From: Anaerolineae bacterium
GTDB taxonomy: Bacteria > Chloroflexota > Anaerolineae > 4572-78 > J111
DNA length: 64,000 bases
Direction: 5' to 3'
Assembly: GCA_023151115.1 (NCBI GenBank)
Contig: JAKLJP010000010.1
Location: 62,001 to 126,000, forward strand
Of the stretch, positions 32,364 to 41,941 are shown one piece after another; within the stretch, counting starts at the first letter, position 1; each line of letters opens with the position of its first letter. The position numbers and the translations under genes were made by a program. Below the pieces are notes generated by a model. That model ran no database searches, was not told the DNA's origin, and saw nothing but the letters and a program-made list of their open reading frames with translations.

Positions 32364-35108
32364 ATGGGTAGTTTAGTCGGTCAAGCCGATAATTTATCTC
32401 TGGACAACAGCCTACAAGAATTAGAACTTGCCTACCAGCAGGCCATAAGCTATGCGCGCGACCTCAACGAGGAGATTATCGAGCGCAGACGAGTCGAAGC
32501 GGCTCTGGCCCATCGAGCGGCTCAATTAGCCCTGATCAATGATATTGGCAGCAAAATTGCGGCCGTGCTGGAATTGGACAGGTTGCTGGAACGAGCCGCT
32601 GGCTTGGTGCAGGAAACATTTGATTACCACCATGTCGCTTTATTTCTGGTGGACGGCCAGGTAGCCCGCTTAAAAGCTGTGGCCGGCTCGTATACCAGTT
32701 ATTTTCCGCCGGATCATTGCCAGCATCTAAGCCAAGGGATGATTGGTTGGGTCATAACCCATGGCGAAAAAATAATTGCTAATGATGTAAGCCTTGAGCC
32801 AAGATATATTTCCCTGATCGCCGAGCATACTATCACCCAGGCCGAACTATGCGTCCCCATTAAACTGGGCGATCAAACGTTGGGCGCCCTCGATCTGCAA
32901 AGCCCCCATTTAGGCAGTTTCACCGAGAGTGATATTCTTGTTGTAGAAACTGTGGCCAACCAGATTGCGGTGGCTATTGAAAACGCCCATCTGTATCAGG
33001 CCGTTCAACTGGAATTAGCCGAGCGTAAACAGGCCGAGTTAGCCCTCCAACACGCTTACGCCGAACTGGAACAGCGTATAGAGGAACGGACCGCAGCCTT
33101 ACGCCAATCAGAAGAGCGCTACCAGGATTTATTTGATAATGCCCACGATCTTATTCAGAGCGTCACAGCGGCCGGCCGATTGGGCTATGTCAACCGCTCC
33201 TGGTTAGAAACTCTGGAGTACAGCGCCGCCGAAGTGTCTGATCTTTACTTTGAGGCGGTTGTTCACCCGGGGCAGCTAACCCTTTGGCGAGATATATTTC
33301 AACAAATCAAGGAAGGGCAGCATTTTGTTAACCAGCGCCTGGTTTTTACTACCAAAACCGGACGTAAGCTTGTGGTGGAAGGAAGTTTCAATCCGTACTT
33401 TGAAAACGGTCGTTTTGCCGGATGTCGAGGCATTCTGCGCGATATTACCGAACGTGAGCAAGCGGAAAATGCGCTGCGCGAGAATGAGCTGAAGTACCGT
33501 ACCCTGATCCAGCAATCCAACGACGCTATCTACCTCACCTGCGAAGGTAAATTTGAAATGGTCAACCGGCGGTTTGAGAAACTCTTTAATGTGACTCAAA
33601 AAGATATGATCGGCGCGCCGGATTTTATGTTTGCTAATTTGGTCGCCCCCCAAAGCCGCCCCCTGGTGAAAGAACTGGTTAGCCGGGCGGCTCAAGGCCA
33701 AACCCTCCGGCCTCATTATGAGTTTACTACCCTGAACAAGAGCGGCGATGAGATTGATCTGGAATTAACCGTCTCCTATCTGGCCTATCGCGGCGGGCTG
33801 GCCACCCAGGGAATCATCCGCGATATTACCGAGCGCAAGCGGGTTGAAGCCGAGAAACGTCAGGCCTACCAACAAGTTCAGCAGTATGCGGTTGAGTTGG
33901 CCGAGAAAGTTAAAGAGGAACAGCGCCAACGTGAAATTGCCACCATCCTGGCCGAGGTGGTCGCCTCAGTTAGCCTAACCTTTTCGCCGGGTGAACTGCT
34001 AGACCACATCTTGAATAAGTTACAGCAACTCATCCCCTATGACTCAGCTACCATCTTCCTCATCAAGGACGATTATTTAATTATAGAAGCCGCGCGTGGT
34101 TTTGAGGTAGATGTCATCAGCCACCGTTACGCTTTGGCCGAAGATGTTCTTTTTCAAGAGATGTTGACCCAGAAAAGTTATATCTTGATTGGGGACACCC
34201 ACACCGATCATCGCTACCAGGCCCGGCCCGGCTCAGAAAAAATCAGAGGCTGGATTGGCGCGCCGTTGTTAGTGGCCCAACAAATTATCGGCTATTTAGC
34301 CGTTGATCGCCATCTGCCCCACACCTTTGCCGAAGCCGATGCTAATCTGGTGCAAGCATTTGCCCATCAAGTGGCTCAGGCTATTTATAACGCCCGCCTT
34401 TTTGCCGAGCTAAAAGAGACTCAGGCTCAACTCATCCAGGGGGAGCGACTGGCGGCCTTGGGGCAGATGGCGGCCACCGTAGCCCATGAACTGCGCAATC
34501 CCCTCATGGCTATCCAAATGGGGGTTGAATATTTACTGCGTGGTGTGTCCGAAACTGACCCGCGCCGGCAGGGCGCAGCTTTGATGCAGACCAGTATGGA
34601 TCGCATCAATCGTATCGTCGAGGACATCCTTTATGTCGTCCGCGCCCCTCAACCGATTCTAGCACCGGGTTTTCTCCAAACCGTGATCGAAGCCGAAGTG
34701 TCGCACTGGCAATTACTTTTGACCACTAAAAAGATTGCCTGTCACCTGGAATTTGCTGCTAACTTACCTCCTTTGCTTTTGGATGCGGACCAAATGGCCC
34801 GTGTCTTTTCTAACCTTATCAGTAACAGTGTTGATGTTTTGCCGCCGGGCAGTGAAATATCTATTGGTGTAACTTTGGTGGGTCAAAATCAAGTTGTTAC
34901 CTTTACCGATAATGGGCCTGGGATGCCGTTGGAACATTTATCCAGAATTTTTGAGCCTTTTTTCACTACAAAAACCAGGGGCACGGGCCTGGGTTTATAC
35001 ATTATCAAGCAAATTATCGAGTATCATGGGGGAAACATTACAGTTTGGAGTGAGGCGGGAGCGGGCACAAAGTTTACCATTAGCCTGCCCTTGCCAGGAG
35101 ATGCGTAA
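32364..35108 (+). CDS. Multi-sensor histidine kinase (GAF-PAS-PAS-GAF-HisKA-HATPase)
   Basis: The 914-residue protein, with no membrane segments, contains a GAF domain (about 50-210), a coiled coil, PAS domains (about 250-370 and 375-490), a second GAF (about 535-690) and a kinase core. The H-box is [13 protein letters not shown] with His708; N-box [12 protein letters not shown]1 DNGPGMP and G2 GTGLGLYII follow. It is a cytoplasmic sensor, probably of small molecules, light or redox. The stop directly abuts the start of the response regulator, which is certainly its partner. Confidence 0.92.
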   Translation: MGSLVGQADNLSLDNSLQELELAYQQAISYARDLNEEIIERRRVEAALAHRAAQLALINDIGSKIAAVLELDRLLERAAGLVQETFDYHHVALFLVDGQVARLKAVAGSYTSYFPPDHCQHLSQGMIGWVITHGEKIIANDVSLEPRYISLIAEHTITQAELCVPIKLGDQTLGALDLQSPHLGSFTESDILVVETVANQIAVAIENAHLYQAVQLELAERKQAELALQHAYAELEQRIEERTAALRQSEERYQDLFDNAHDLIQSVTAAGRLGYVNRSWLETLEYSAAEVSDLYFEAVVHPGQLTLWRDIFQQIKEGQHFVNQRLVFTTKTGRKLVVEGSFNPYFENGRFAGCRGILRDITEREQAENALRENELKYRTLIQQSNDAIYLTCEGKFEMVNRRFEKLFNVTQKDMIGAPDFMFANLVAPQSRPLVKELVSRAAQGQTLRPHYEFTTLNKSGDEIDLELTVSYLAYRGGLATQGIIRDITERKRVEAEKRQAYQQVQQYAVELAEKVKEEQRQREIATILAEVVASVSLTFSPGELLDHILNKLQQLIPYDSATIFLIKDDYLIIEAARGFEVDVISHRYALAEDVLFQEMLTQKSYILIGDTHTDHRYQARPGSEKIRGWIGAPLLVAQQIIGYLAVDRHLPHTFAEADANLVQAFAHQVAQAIYNARLFAELKETQAQLIQGERLAALGQMAATVAHELRNPLMAIQMGVEYLLRGVSETDPRRQGAALMQTSMDRINRIVEDILYVVRAPQPILAPGFLQTVIEAEVSHWQLLLTTKKIACHLEFAANLPPLLLDADQMARVFSNLISNSVDVLPPGSEISIGVTLVGQNQVVTFTDNGPGMPLEHLSRIFEPFFTTKTRGTGLGLYIIKQIIEYHGGNITVWSEAGAGTKFTISLPLPGDA

Positions 35109-35864
35109 ATGGTCGGTAGAATTTTGATAGTGGACGACGAAGAAGCCCTGCGTTTCTTTACGGCCGACGGTTTTACTCAAGCGGGTTGGTTGGTGGATGA
35201 GGCCAGCTCGGGCGAAGCCGCTTTGGCCCTGCTGGCCAAAACCTCTTACGATGTCATGCTGCTCGATTTACGGATGGTAGGACTGGACGGACTGGCAGTG
35301 ATGCGCCAGGCCAAAGAACGCTGGCCCGAGCTAATGATTATCATTATGACCGCTTACGCCTCGCTAAATTCGGCGATTGAGGCTGTACGCCAGGGTGCGT
35401 TTGACTATTTACAGAAGCCCTGCTCAGTTAGCGACATTATCGCCTGCGCTAATCGGGCCTTGGCCAAAAAAGCAGCGCTGGCTCAACAGCGCCAATTAGT
35501 TCATGCTATAGAAACAAATTTGCCGTCTTCTGCTGACCCCCCTTCTGCTAATGTGGTTCACTCCGGGGCCCTGGTCATCGAGCTTGGCTCTCACGTTGTT
35601 TCTTTAGCCGGCCAGCGTCTTTCCCTCACCCCTACGGAATACACCCTCCTGGAGATATTAGCCAGGTCTCCTGGTCAGGCCGTCTCAGTTAAAGAGCTAA
35701 TCCACACAGGTTTGGGCTATGATGCCAGCGACGCCCAGGCCCAAGAAACACTCCGAGTTCATATCAGTCGTCTGCGGCGCAAACTAGGCTCCGACTATGT
35801 TCTCACGGCTCGCGGCGGCGGCTACGCCCTAGCCGACATCCCCCCTCTGCCCCTTAATAAATAG
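35109..35864 (+). CDS. OmpR-family response regulator
   Basis: The 251-residue protein has a receiver domain with DD9-10, phospho-acceptor D53 in VMLLDLRM and the conserved lysine in LQKP. A linker and an OmpR-type winged helix follow (about 155-245: LTPTEYTLLEILA, RVHISRLRRKLG and the wing YVLTARGGGYAL). It is phosphorylated by the adjacent kinase and binds DNA. The receiver also resembles NtrC-type by its LQKPCSV segment. Its start follows the kinase stop without a gap. Confidence 0.93.
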   Translation: MVGRILIVDDEEALRFFTADGFTQAGWLVDEASSGEAALALLAKTSYDVMLLDLRMVGLDGLAVMRQAKERWPELMIIIMTAYASLNSAIEAVRQGAFDYLQKPCSVSDIIACANRALAKKAALAQQRQLVHAIETNLPSSADPPSANVVHSGALVIELGSHVVSLAGQRLSLTPTEYTLLEILARSPGQAVSVKELIHTGLGYDASDAQAQETLRVHISRLRRKLGSDYVLTARGGGYALADIPPLPLNK

Positions 35865-35940
35865 TAACTTTTTGTTACAAATCGTTATCATTTTTGCCCC
35901 TATTCCCATTAATATCTCGTAATGAACCTTAATAGATTGT

Positions 35941-35971
35941 TTGGTTCATGCCGCCTTTTTTGTGTTATGAT
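35941..35971 (+). promoter_or_regulatory. Probable promoter of the secreted-protein/signal-peptidase unit
   Basis: TTGGTT (35941-35946) and TATGAT (35966-35971) with a 19-base spacer, about 70 bases before the ATG at 36041. The spacing is longer than ideal. Confidence 0.45.
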
Positions 35972-36040
35972 ATAACCAATCAAATAAACATATTCTTTAT
36001 CAACAAAAACTTATTAAAATTTATAAAAAAGGAGCTTATC

Positions 36041-36427
36041 ATGTTTTCACATCTTTTCCGTATCCGCTACTTTGCTATGCTTGTCCTGATTATGATCTTC
36101 GCCAGCAGCGCCTATGCCTTTGCCGCCGCCAACGTGGTCCCCGAAAGCGGCGCCGGCGATGGCAGCAACACCATCAGCGGCTACACCGTCAGCAACGTCA
36201 CCTACGCCCTGAACGCCGCCAACCCGGCCAATATTGATACCGTCAGTTTCGACCTGGCCCCCACCGCGGGCGCCGGCCCGGCGACGAAGGTGAAAGTCCA
36301 ACTGGTGTCGGGTGGGGCCTGGTTCAACTGCACCACCCCTGGCGCTTCCCTCGATTGGGATTGCAGCGTTGCCGGTGGGGTGACAGCCCTGGCTGCCAAC
36401 AATCTGCACGTGGTTGCGGCTCAGTAA
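36041..36427 (+). CDS. Small secreted protein with post-signal VPESGAG motif
   Basis: The 128-residue protein has a clear signal peptide (about 1-27, SSAYAFA) followed by NVVPESGAGDG and a beta-rich region with two Cys. AAGGAG precedes the ATG. Proteins of this look are found beside SipW-like signal peptidases and resemble TasA/CalY-type surface or fibre proteins, but I make no firm family call. The second small secreted protein in this unit (38131) shares the motif NxVPE(S/T)GA right after its own signal. A terminator (36503-36537) and a word-hairpin follow, so this gene is probably expressed at a higher level than the peptidase downstream. Confidence 0.7.
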   Translation: MFSHLFRIRYFAMLVLIMIFASSAYAFAAANVVPESGAGDGSNTISGYTVSNVTYALNAANPANIDTVSFDLAPTAGAGPATKVKVQLVSGGAWFNCTTPGASLDWDCSVAGGVTALAANNLHVVAAQ

Positions 36428-36430
36428 GTC

Positions 36431-36490
36431 ATTGGAAGCCTGGAGGTTTGGCAGGCTGGAGGATTGGCAAATATCCAGCCTGCCAATAGG
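36431..36490. repeat. Word-hairpin repeat, GGAGGATTGGCAGGCTGGA family
   Basis: The inner stem is GGCAGGCTGGA (36450-36460) with TCCAGCCTGCC (36474-36484); outer words are TTGGAAGCCTGGAGG and CCAATAGG. It begins three bases after the stop of the secreted-protein gene. Confidence 0.8.
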
Positions 36491-36502
36491 ATTATTAAGT
36501 AG

Positions 36503-36537
36503 AAGGCGCGGCTACACCTTAAGGGCCGCGCCTTTTT
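36503..36537 (+). terminator. Rho-independent terminator between secreted protein and signal peptidase
   Basis: AAGGCGCGGC (36503-36512) pairs with GCCGCGCCTT (36525-36534), followed by a T5 run (36533-36537). It ends 17 bases before the peptidase ATG, so it may limit read-through to the peptidase. Confidence 0.88.
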
Positions 36538-36553
36538 GGATAGTAAATTCGCA

Positions 36554-38134
36554 ATGAAGCCTCACCCGCGCCAGCCCAACCCACTTTTTGCCGCCATAGC
36601 TTTTGTGCTGCTAGGTATAGTTTGGGTTCTTTTTGCGCCCACTCAATTTGGCGGGCGAGCAGCCTACGTCATTGTGTCGGGCAACAGCATGGAACCCGGC
36701 ATGCACCGCGGGGATTTGGTGATTGTGCGCCAGGCCACCGATTATCAGATTGGCGATATTGTCACCTACCGCCATCCTGAAATTGGGCCGGTAATCCATC
36801 GCATCGTCGCTCAGGAGGGCAGCCGCTTTGTTTTCAAGGGGGACAACAATGACTGGATTGACGCCTACCGGCCCGATCAAGCTGAATTTATCGGCAAGTT
36901 TTGGCTTCGAATACCATCTGCTGGTAGAATCATAGAACAACTTCGGGCGCCCTGGTCCATGGCCTTCCTGGCAGCGGTGCTGGGCGTTATGGTCGTAACC
37001 TCCGTCAAAGGCGATCAAGCCCTGCGCCAGGGGCGCCGGTATGGCCGGAAAAGCGCTATGAAGGGGCAGTCCTATCCGATGAGCCACCTTAGCCGAAATA
37101 AAGCAGACCTGCTCTTTGCCCTGGCTACCCTAACCCTGGCCTCACTGTTGCTGGCCTTGTTTGCCTTTACCCGTCCCCTGACCCGCACCCTCTACGATGA
37201 CCTCACCTATCAACACAGCGGTGTGTTCAGTTACTCTGCCCCGGCCCCACCCGGCATCTACGATACCGACGCCGTGCAGACGGGCGAGCCAATCTTCCGG
37301 CAGTTGATCAGCCTGGTCACGGTGAATTTTGATTATCGCTTCGACGCCGACCGAGCCGACCATCTGACCGGAACCTATCGGCTCATGGCCGAAATTAGCA
37401 ACAGCAGCGGCTGGAAGTGGGCCATCGAACTTCAGCCGGAGACAGCTTTCAGCGGTCCCACTTTCACCACCAGCAGCGTTGTTGACCTCTCTCGGGTGCA
37501 AACGCTGATTGACAGCGTGGAGCAGCAAACGGGGCTGCCCCCGCAGCAATATACCCTCACCATTGGGCCGACGGTGGTCATCAGCGGAACCCTGGCCGAT
37601 CAATCCTTACGGGACACCTTTTCACCCCGCCTGGTCTTTCAACTTGATGACCTGCAAATGCAGCTTGTCTCCAACAGCAGCGGCGCAGCCGACGCCGCCG
37701 ATCCCCTCAAACCCTCGCAGCCGGGCATGCTGAAACGCGCCCGTGAAGCGCCAAACACCCTTTCACTCCTGGGCCTCAGCCTCCAGGTCTCGACCGCCCG
37801 GCAGGTGGCGGTGCTGGGTGGGGTAATCGCTCTGGCCGGCATGCTGGGTCTGGGGCTGCTGATGTTTCAAGCCGGGCACGGCGACGAATCCGCCCGCATC
37901 CAGGCCAAGTACGGCCCCTTGTTGATTGCCGTCCGTAATAACGACCTGGCCGCCAGTGGCCGGGTCATCGAGGTTGCCAGCATAGATGACCTGGTAAAAA
38001 TTGCCGAGCGGGATGGCCGCATGATCTTGCATCAGGCCGATGGCTCGGCCCATGACTACTTTATTCAAGACAACAACCTGACCTATCGCTATCAGGCTAA
38101 AACTTCAAGCCAGGGGAAGGATGAAGCCCAATGA
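36554..38134 (+). CDS. SipW/ER-type signal peptidase I fused to a DUF5305-like domain
   Basis: In this 526-residue protein the N-terminal third is an S26B signal peptidase: a membrane helix (about 12-30), SGNSMEPGMHRGD with the nucleophile Ser, then DIVTYR and VIHRIV, where the His replaces the Lys of bacterial type I enzymes, and KGDNND. A second helix (about 135-152), a third near 190, an extracytoplasmic beta domain (about 210-400) resembling DUF5305 and a last helix (about 425-445) follow. SipW-type peptidases process dedicated substrates such as TasA. Its neighbours on both sides are small secreted proteins with a shared motif. The ATG at 36554 lies just past a terminator; a TTG at 36536 is in its T run. 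Confidence 0.8.
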   Translation: MKPHPRQPNPLFAAIAFVLLGIVWVLFAPTQFGGRAAYVIVSGNSMEPGMHRGDLVIVRQATDYQIGDIVTYRHPEIGPVIHRIVAQEGSRFVFKGDNNDWIDAYRPDQAEFIGKFWLRIPSAGRIIEQLRAPWSMAFLAAVLGVMVVTSVKGDQALRQGRRYGRKSAMKGQSYPMSHLSRNKADLLFALATLTLASLLLALFAFTRPLTRTLYDDLTYQHSGVFSYSAPAPPGIYDTDAVQTGEPIFRQLISLVTVNFDYRFDADRADHLTGTYRLMAEISNSSGWKWAIELQPETAFSGPTFTTSSVVDLSRVQTLIDSVEQQTGLPPQQYTLTIGPTVVISGTLADQSLRDTFSPRLVFQLDDLQMQLVSNSSGAADAADPLKPSQPGMLKRAREAPNTLSLLGLSLQVSTARQVAVLGGVIALAGMLGLGLLMFQAGHGDESARIQAKYGPLLIAVRNNDLAASGRVIEVASIDDLVKIAERDGRMILHQADGSAHDYFIQDNNLTYRYQAKTSSQGKDEAQ

Positions 38135-38631
38135 TAACCCGGCTATTCTATCGTTTAACCTGGTTAGGTTTGCTGGTTCTCATTCTGGTCAGCGCCACCC
38201 TGGCCCTAGCGGCCACAAACACTGTGCCAGAAACCGGGGCTGATGAAACCATCCTACCCATCACCGCTAATGATCTCAAACCACCTGAATGTGCCGGCCT
38301 GAACTTGGTGGAGATCCGTTTAGGCAGCGGCGGTGGCGGTAACACTAACTCTTTGATTCTGGGGACGGCCGGCAGCGACAACATTCGGGGCAGGGGTGGT
38401 TCAGATTGTATTCTGGGTGGCAGCGGCAATGACACCCTCGACGGAGATCAAAGCAACGACATAATCCTGGGCGGCGACGGCAATGATACCCTCATCGGCG
38501 ATAGAGGCAATGATACCCTTTATGGCGGTTCCGGCAACGACTTTCTCAACGGAGGCGCCGGTACCGACGTTTGTAACGGCCAGAGTGGGACCGATACCTT
38601 CCACAATTCCTGCGAGACCCAGGTGCAATAG
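38131..38631 (+). CDS. Secreted RTX-type calcium-binding repeat protein
   Basis: The 166-residue protein has a signal peptide (about 1-28), then NTVPETGAD, the same post-signal motif as the 36041 gene. Haemolysin-type nonapeptides follow (about 82-150: GGSGNDTLDGD, GGDGNDTLIGD, GGSGNDFLNGG), which form a calcium-bound beta roll. A C-terminal pair of Cys may form a disulphide. Its start overlaps the signal peptidase stop (ATGA at 38131-38134), so it is translationally coupled and probably a substrate. There is no type I secretion signal or ABC transporter nearby; export by Sec fits the signal peptide. Confidence 0.82.
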   Translation: MITRLFYRLTWLGLLVLILVSATLALAATNTVPETGADETILPITANDLKPPECAGLNLVEIRLGSGGGGNTNSLILGTAGSDNIRGRGGSDCILGGSGNDTLDGDQSNDIILGGDGNDTLIGDRGNDTLYGGSGNDFLNGGAGTDVCNGQSGTDTFHNSCETQVQ

Positions 38632-38866
38632 GAAAAATTAACATGCGCAAAAACACTCTACCTCAGCAGCTTGAGAAGTGGCGGGATGTTCATTACTCCC
38701 CCCTACCTTGACTCATTGCCCTGCTGCCAGTATCCATGCCCAAGGCCATGAACAGACAAGTTTTTTGATACCGGGTGGAGAAGTAAACTGGTGGCACTGC
38801 TCCGTGTGCCAGGGCTGGCATGTCTTAATTGTGGACACCGGAGAAAAAAGTTAGGAACTGGAAGCT
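38632..38866. other. Spacer between RTX gene and PD40 gene
   Basis: It contains a GTG-initiated frame from 38791 with CLNCGH, a zinc-ribbon-like start, but this runs out of frame with the following gene and overlaps it. It may be a remnant whose frame was lost. No hairpin or promoter is clear. Confidence 0.3.
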
Positions 38867-40972
38867 GTGGATCAATCAAGGAATGCGGGAGCAGTGGGTT
38901 GGCAGGCGCTCCTGTGGGGCGGCCTCACCGCCCTGGTTATAGGGGGTCTGGCTTACATCCTTTGGCCGGAGGCTGTATCTCCAGCCTCACCTTCGCCCTC
39001 GACCCCGGTAGTTACCCTACCGACCCCGACGCAAACCCCGGAGCCAACGCCTAAACCCCTGCCTTTGGCTGCTTTGCCCACCCCGGCGGCCTCCAGTGCA
39101 GCGCCCGATATAGCTGTCGTCTCTACCCCATCTGCTGACAGCGTTACCTTTACCTTAACTCCGGCAGTCGAGAGCGTTGGCTGGGTTTCCAGCCTGGATG
39201 GGCGAAGCCACTTTAACGTCCCTAACCTACACGCCGGCTTCTTCAAAGGACACATCTACTACGGCGCAATCCAGTTTGACCTCTCTAACGTACCCTCTGA
39301 TGCAATTCTAACCTACGCCGCCTTGCAATTGGCCGGCCTTGACGAGCAAAACCTGCATAGGGGCGGCAGTTGGCAGATCAACCTGCTCGATCCGGCCATT
39401 GACGCCCTTTGGCCTGAGTTAACGTATGAGAGGCTCCATGAAGCCGCGGTTGAGATAACCCTCTCGCCCACCCTGACCCCGGCCGACCTGGGCCGGAATA
39501 AAGTTAATCTTTTCTCCTTCGACCCGGAGCAACTGGCCATCTTGCAGCAGCATTTGGCGCGGGGCCAGGTCTCTTTTCGCCTGGACGGCCCCACCTCAGC
39601 CGGCGACAACCTTTTCACCTGGGACAGCGGCTACCACGGCGAAGACGAAGCGGGCCTCAAGCCGGTGCTGCAACTTGTGGCTATTTTGCCCGCTGCGCCC
39701 GGCTATGTGGTCGTCACCAGCACCCCGACGCCGGAGAACATTATCACGGCGGCGGCGGAGGCCGTCAACGCGACTCAGGTAGCTCAGACAACCGGCACAT
39801 ACACGCCCGTCCCGGCCAACTGGGTCACACCGGTCATCGTCACCCCCCAACCGACCCCGGCCAACGCGGCCACGGCGGCTTACCAGGCCGCGCTGGCCAC
39901 CGCCGAGGCCATTCTCAACCCTACCCCGGTTAGCATCTGGACGGCTACTGCCACGCCGATTTTCACTAACACAAGACACTCCAACAATCCCAACGAGCCA
40001 GTGCCCGACTACGTGGTCGTCACCAGCACCCCGACGCCGGAGAATATCATCACAGCGGCGGCGCAAGCTCTCAGCGCCACCCAAATAGCGCAGACAATCG
40101 GCACGTACACACCTGTTCCGGCCAACTGGGTTACGCCGGTTATCGTCACCCCGCAGCCAACCCCGGCCAACTCAGCTACGGCGGCTTACCAGGCTGCGCT
40201 TGCCACCGCCGAGGCTATCCTCAACCCTACCCCGGTCAGCGTCTGGACTGCCACTGCCACGCCGATTTTTATTCTACTGGAGGACGAGATTGCTACGCCC
40301 TGGGCTACTGTCAGCCCTACGGCCACCCCGCAGCCTATCCCAACCGTGCTGATGGGTAAAATAGCCTTTCTCTCCAACCGCTCCGGCGGCGATAAACCCC
40401 TCCCAGACCCGTTGGTTTATGTGATAGACCCTGATGGCAGCAATCTGGCCGTGTTGACCGACCGGACCAGCTATGACACAGCCATCGCCCGCGACAGCTA
40501 CTCCGCCGACCAACGCTTCCGGGCCTTCGTGAAGGATGCCGATGTCTGGTCGCCGCAGATAAAGCCGGCCATCTTCTTTTATGATTACCTTTACAACGCA
40601 GAAGAACAGATCACCCTTTTTGGGGCTGGCATTGCTTATGATCCGGTTTGGTCGCCCACACGGGAGCAGATTGCCTTTGTCTCCAACGACAGCGGCAACG
40701 ATGAAATCTGGGTGATCAATCGTGATGGCAGCGGGGCGCTCCAATTGACCAGAGACCGCTATAGTTGGTGGGATAAACACCCCTCCTGGTCGCCGGATGG
40801 GTCACAGCTTGTCTTTTGGTCCAACCGTACCGGGCGCCGCCAAATTTGGGTTATGAACTCCGATGGCAGCAATCTGTACAGCCTCAGCCGCACCGGCTAC
40901 GATGATTGGGACCCGGTGTGGATCAAATACAGTGATCCGGCGCGTGATCCAGTTCCAAATCTGACTAAATGA
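38867..40972 (+). CDS. Membrane-anchored CBM-like/PD40 propeller protein with internal duplication
   Basis: The 701-residue protein has a membrane helix (about 12-31), a Thr/Pro linker and a beta domain (about 85-265) like carbohydrate-binding DNRLRE/CBM96 modules. Two nearly identical 87-residue linker blocks follow (YVVVTSTPTPENI to WTATATPIF, 102-codon period). A C-terminal PD40/TolB propeller (about 495-690; SPDGSQLVFWSNR) ends the protein. It is probably an envelope sensor or carbohydrate binder like the FHA protein at 28489. The start is GTG at 38867, with only a weak ribosome site. Confidence 0.7.
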   Translation: MDQSRNAGAVGWQALLWGGLTALVIGGLAYILWPEAVSPASPSPSTPVVTLPTPTQTPEPTPKPLPLAALPTPAASSAAPDIAVVSTPSADSVTFTLTPAVESVGWVSSLDGRSHFNVPNLHAGFFKGHIYYGAIQFDLSNVPSDAILTYAALQLAGLDEQNLHRGGSWQINLLDPAIDALWPELTYERLHEAAVEITLSPTLTPADLGRNKVNLFSFDPEQLAILQQHLARGQVSFRLDGPTSAGDNLFTWDSGYHGEDEAGLKPVLQLVAILPAAPGYVVVTSTPTPENIITAAAEAVNATQVAQTTGTYTPVPANWVTPVIVTPQPTPANAATAAYQAALATAEAILNPTPVSIWTATATPIFTNTRHSNNPNEPVPDYVVVTSTPTPENIITAAAQALSATQIAQTIGTYTPVPANWVTPVIVTPQPTPANSATAAYQAALATAEAILNPTPVSVWTATATPIFILLEDEIATPWATVSPTATPQPIPTVLMGKIAFLSNRSGGDKPLPDPLVYVIDPDGSNLAVLTDRTSYDTAIARDSYSADQRFRAFVKDADVWSPQIKPAIFFYDYLYNAEEQITLFGAGIAYDPVWSPTREQIAFVSNDSGNDEIWVINRDGSGALQLTRDRYSWWDKHPSWSPDGSQLVFWSNRTGRRQIWVMNSDGSNLYSLSRTGYDDWDPVWIKYSDPARDPVPNLTK
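39704..40271 (+). repeat. Internal direct repeat of about 262 bp, 306-bp period
   Basis: Copies 39704-39965 and 40010-40271 are very similar, separated by 44 bases, and keep frame. They encode the duplicated Thr/Pro/Ala linker of the PD40 protein. Confidence 0.85.
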
Positions 40973-41036
40973 CCACCGACGGCAGACGGCCAACCGCCGA
41001 AAAGATAGCGATCAGCGGTCAGTGGTCGGCGGTCGT
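40973..41036. repeat. Word-hairpin repeat exactly filling a convergent gap
   Basis: The left arm (40973-41001) carries CCGACGGC/ACGGCC words; the right arm (41013-41036) carries inverted GCGGTC/GTGGTCGGC words. It occupies precisely the 64 bases between the TGA at 40970-40972 and the stop of the convergent M23 gene. Confidence 0.85.
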
Positions 41037-41774
41037 TTACTGGCTGGCCAGCGGCTCACAGGCAAAATCGGGGCGGCAGAGAGGGGGACGGTCGGCGCAG
41101 GTGGTGTTGAGGCGCATGCCCAGGTAGGGCGAAGGGTCAATGGTGTTGGTGATGTCGGTTTCGTTGCGGAAGCGGCCCAGGCCATCATCCAACACAATGC
41201 TAAAGTGGAGGTGGGTGTCAATGGGCCGCCACGATTGGCCGTTGTAGTCGCCCTGGTAGCCCAGCAGCGTCCCTTGCTTGACCGGCAGTTCAACGGCGCC
41301 GGGCGGAATCTGGTCAATGATGTAACTTTCCCCAGAATCGCTGTCACCCATATGGGTGTAATAGGTCCAAATCTGGCGGCCCGGAAGCAACGGGTCTTCA
41401 GGATGGCGGATAATCACCGCGCTGACCCATTCCGGCAGGCGGGTCACATAGCCGTCATAAGCGGCATACACCGGGGTGACGCCGTTGCCTTCCAGCCCAA
41501 AAATATCAAGACCGGAGTGGTTGACTGTGCCCAAAATACTGTCGCCATAAAGGATACCCACCCATCCGGCGGTCGGCATGACAAAGGGCGCCGCAGAACA
41601 CTGCGCCAGGCCGGTGGCGCGGGGCAGGTCCACGCTGTCGGGGTCTTGCCGGTGCTGGAGGTAATCCACCATGCCTTTTTCGCGCAGCCGGGGATAGGAG
41701 TAGAGATAAACAAACCCCATGCACAACAGCAGCATGACGACGACGGCTAAAAACCACTTAATAAAATCTTTCAT
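41037..41774 (-). CDS. Membrane-anchored M23-like peptidase
   Basis: The 245-residue protein has an N-terminal membrane helix (about 7-27), then a LytM-type domain with HSGLDIFG (HxxxD), YYTHMGD and HLHFSI (HxH). The zinc set is intact, so it is probably active on peptidoglycan or another peptide. Compared with the 30886 gene it lacks the Thr/Pro stalk. Single gene, convergent with the PD40 gene and divergent from nothing clear upstream; a perfect 19-bp hairpin lies upstream at 41873. Confidence 0.82.
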   Translation of the reverse strand: MKDFIKWFLAVVVMLLLCMGFVYLYSYPRLREKGMVDYLQHRQDPDSVDLPRATGLAQCSAAPFVMPTAGWVGILYGDSILGTVNHSGLDIFGLEGNGVTPVYAAYDGYVTRLPEWVSAVIIRHPEDPLLPGRQIWTYYTHMGDSDSGESYIIDQIPPGAVELPVKQGTLLGYQGDYNGQSWRPIDTHLHFSIVLDDGLGRFRNETDITNTIDPSPYLGMRLNTTCADRPPLCRPDFACEPLASQ

Positions 41775-41872
41775 GGGGGATTTTACAAGTCTATCGATAC
41801 TTTATGTATATCTGGTAGTGTACTTGTTTTTGTTGCGGCGTCAATCTCGCCTAAAATAATTACACCAAGAAA

Positions 41873-41912
41873 CACGGAGGAGGCACAGAGATTTCTCTGT
41901 GCCTCCTCCGTG
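41873..41912. repeat. Perfect 19-bp hairpin, GGAGGCACAGAGA family
   Basis: Arms 41873-41891 and 41894-41912 are perfect complements with a 2-base loop. Further copies of the right-arm words run to about 41935. It lies just after the AzlD stop. Related words occur at 44181-44247. Confidence 0.9.
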
Positions 41913-41941
41913 CCTCCGCTGCGAAACTCTGCGTTCCCAAG

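Noticed and set aside
38791..39054. Frame starting with CLNCGH as a zinc-ribbon gene
   Set aside because: It runs across the start of the PD40 gene in another frame and turns into low-complexity shadow; at most it is a remnant of a zinc-ribbon N-terminus.
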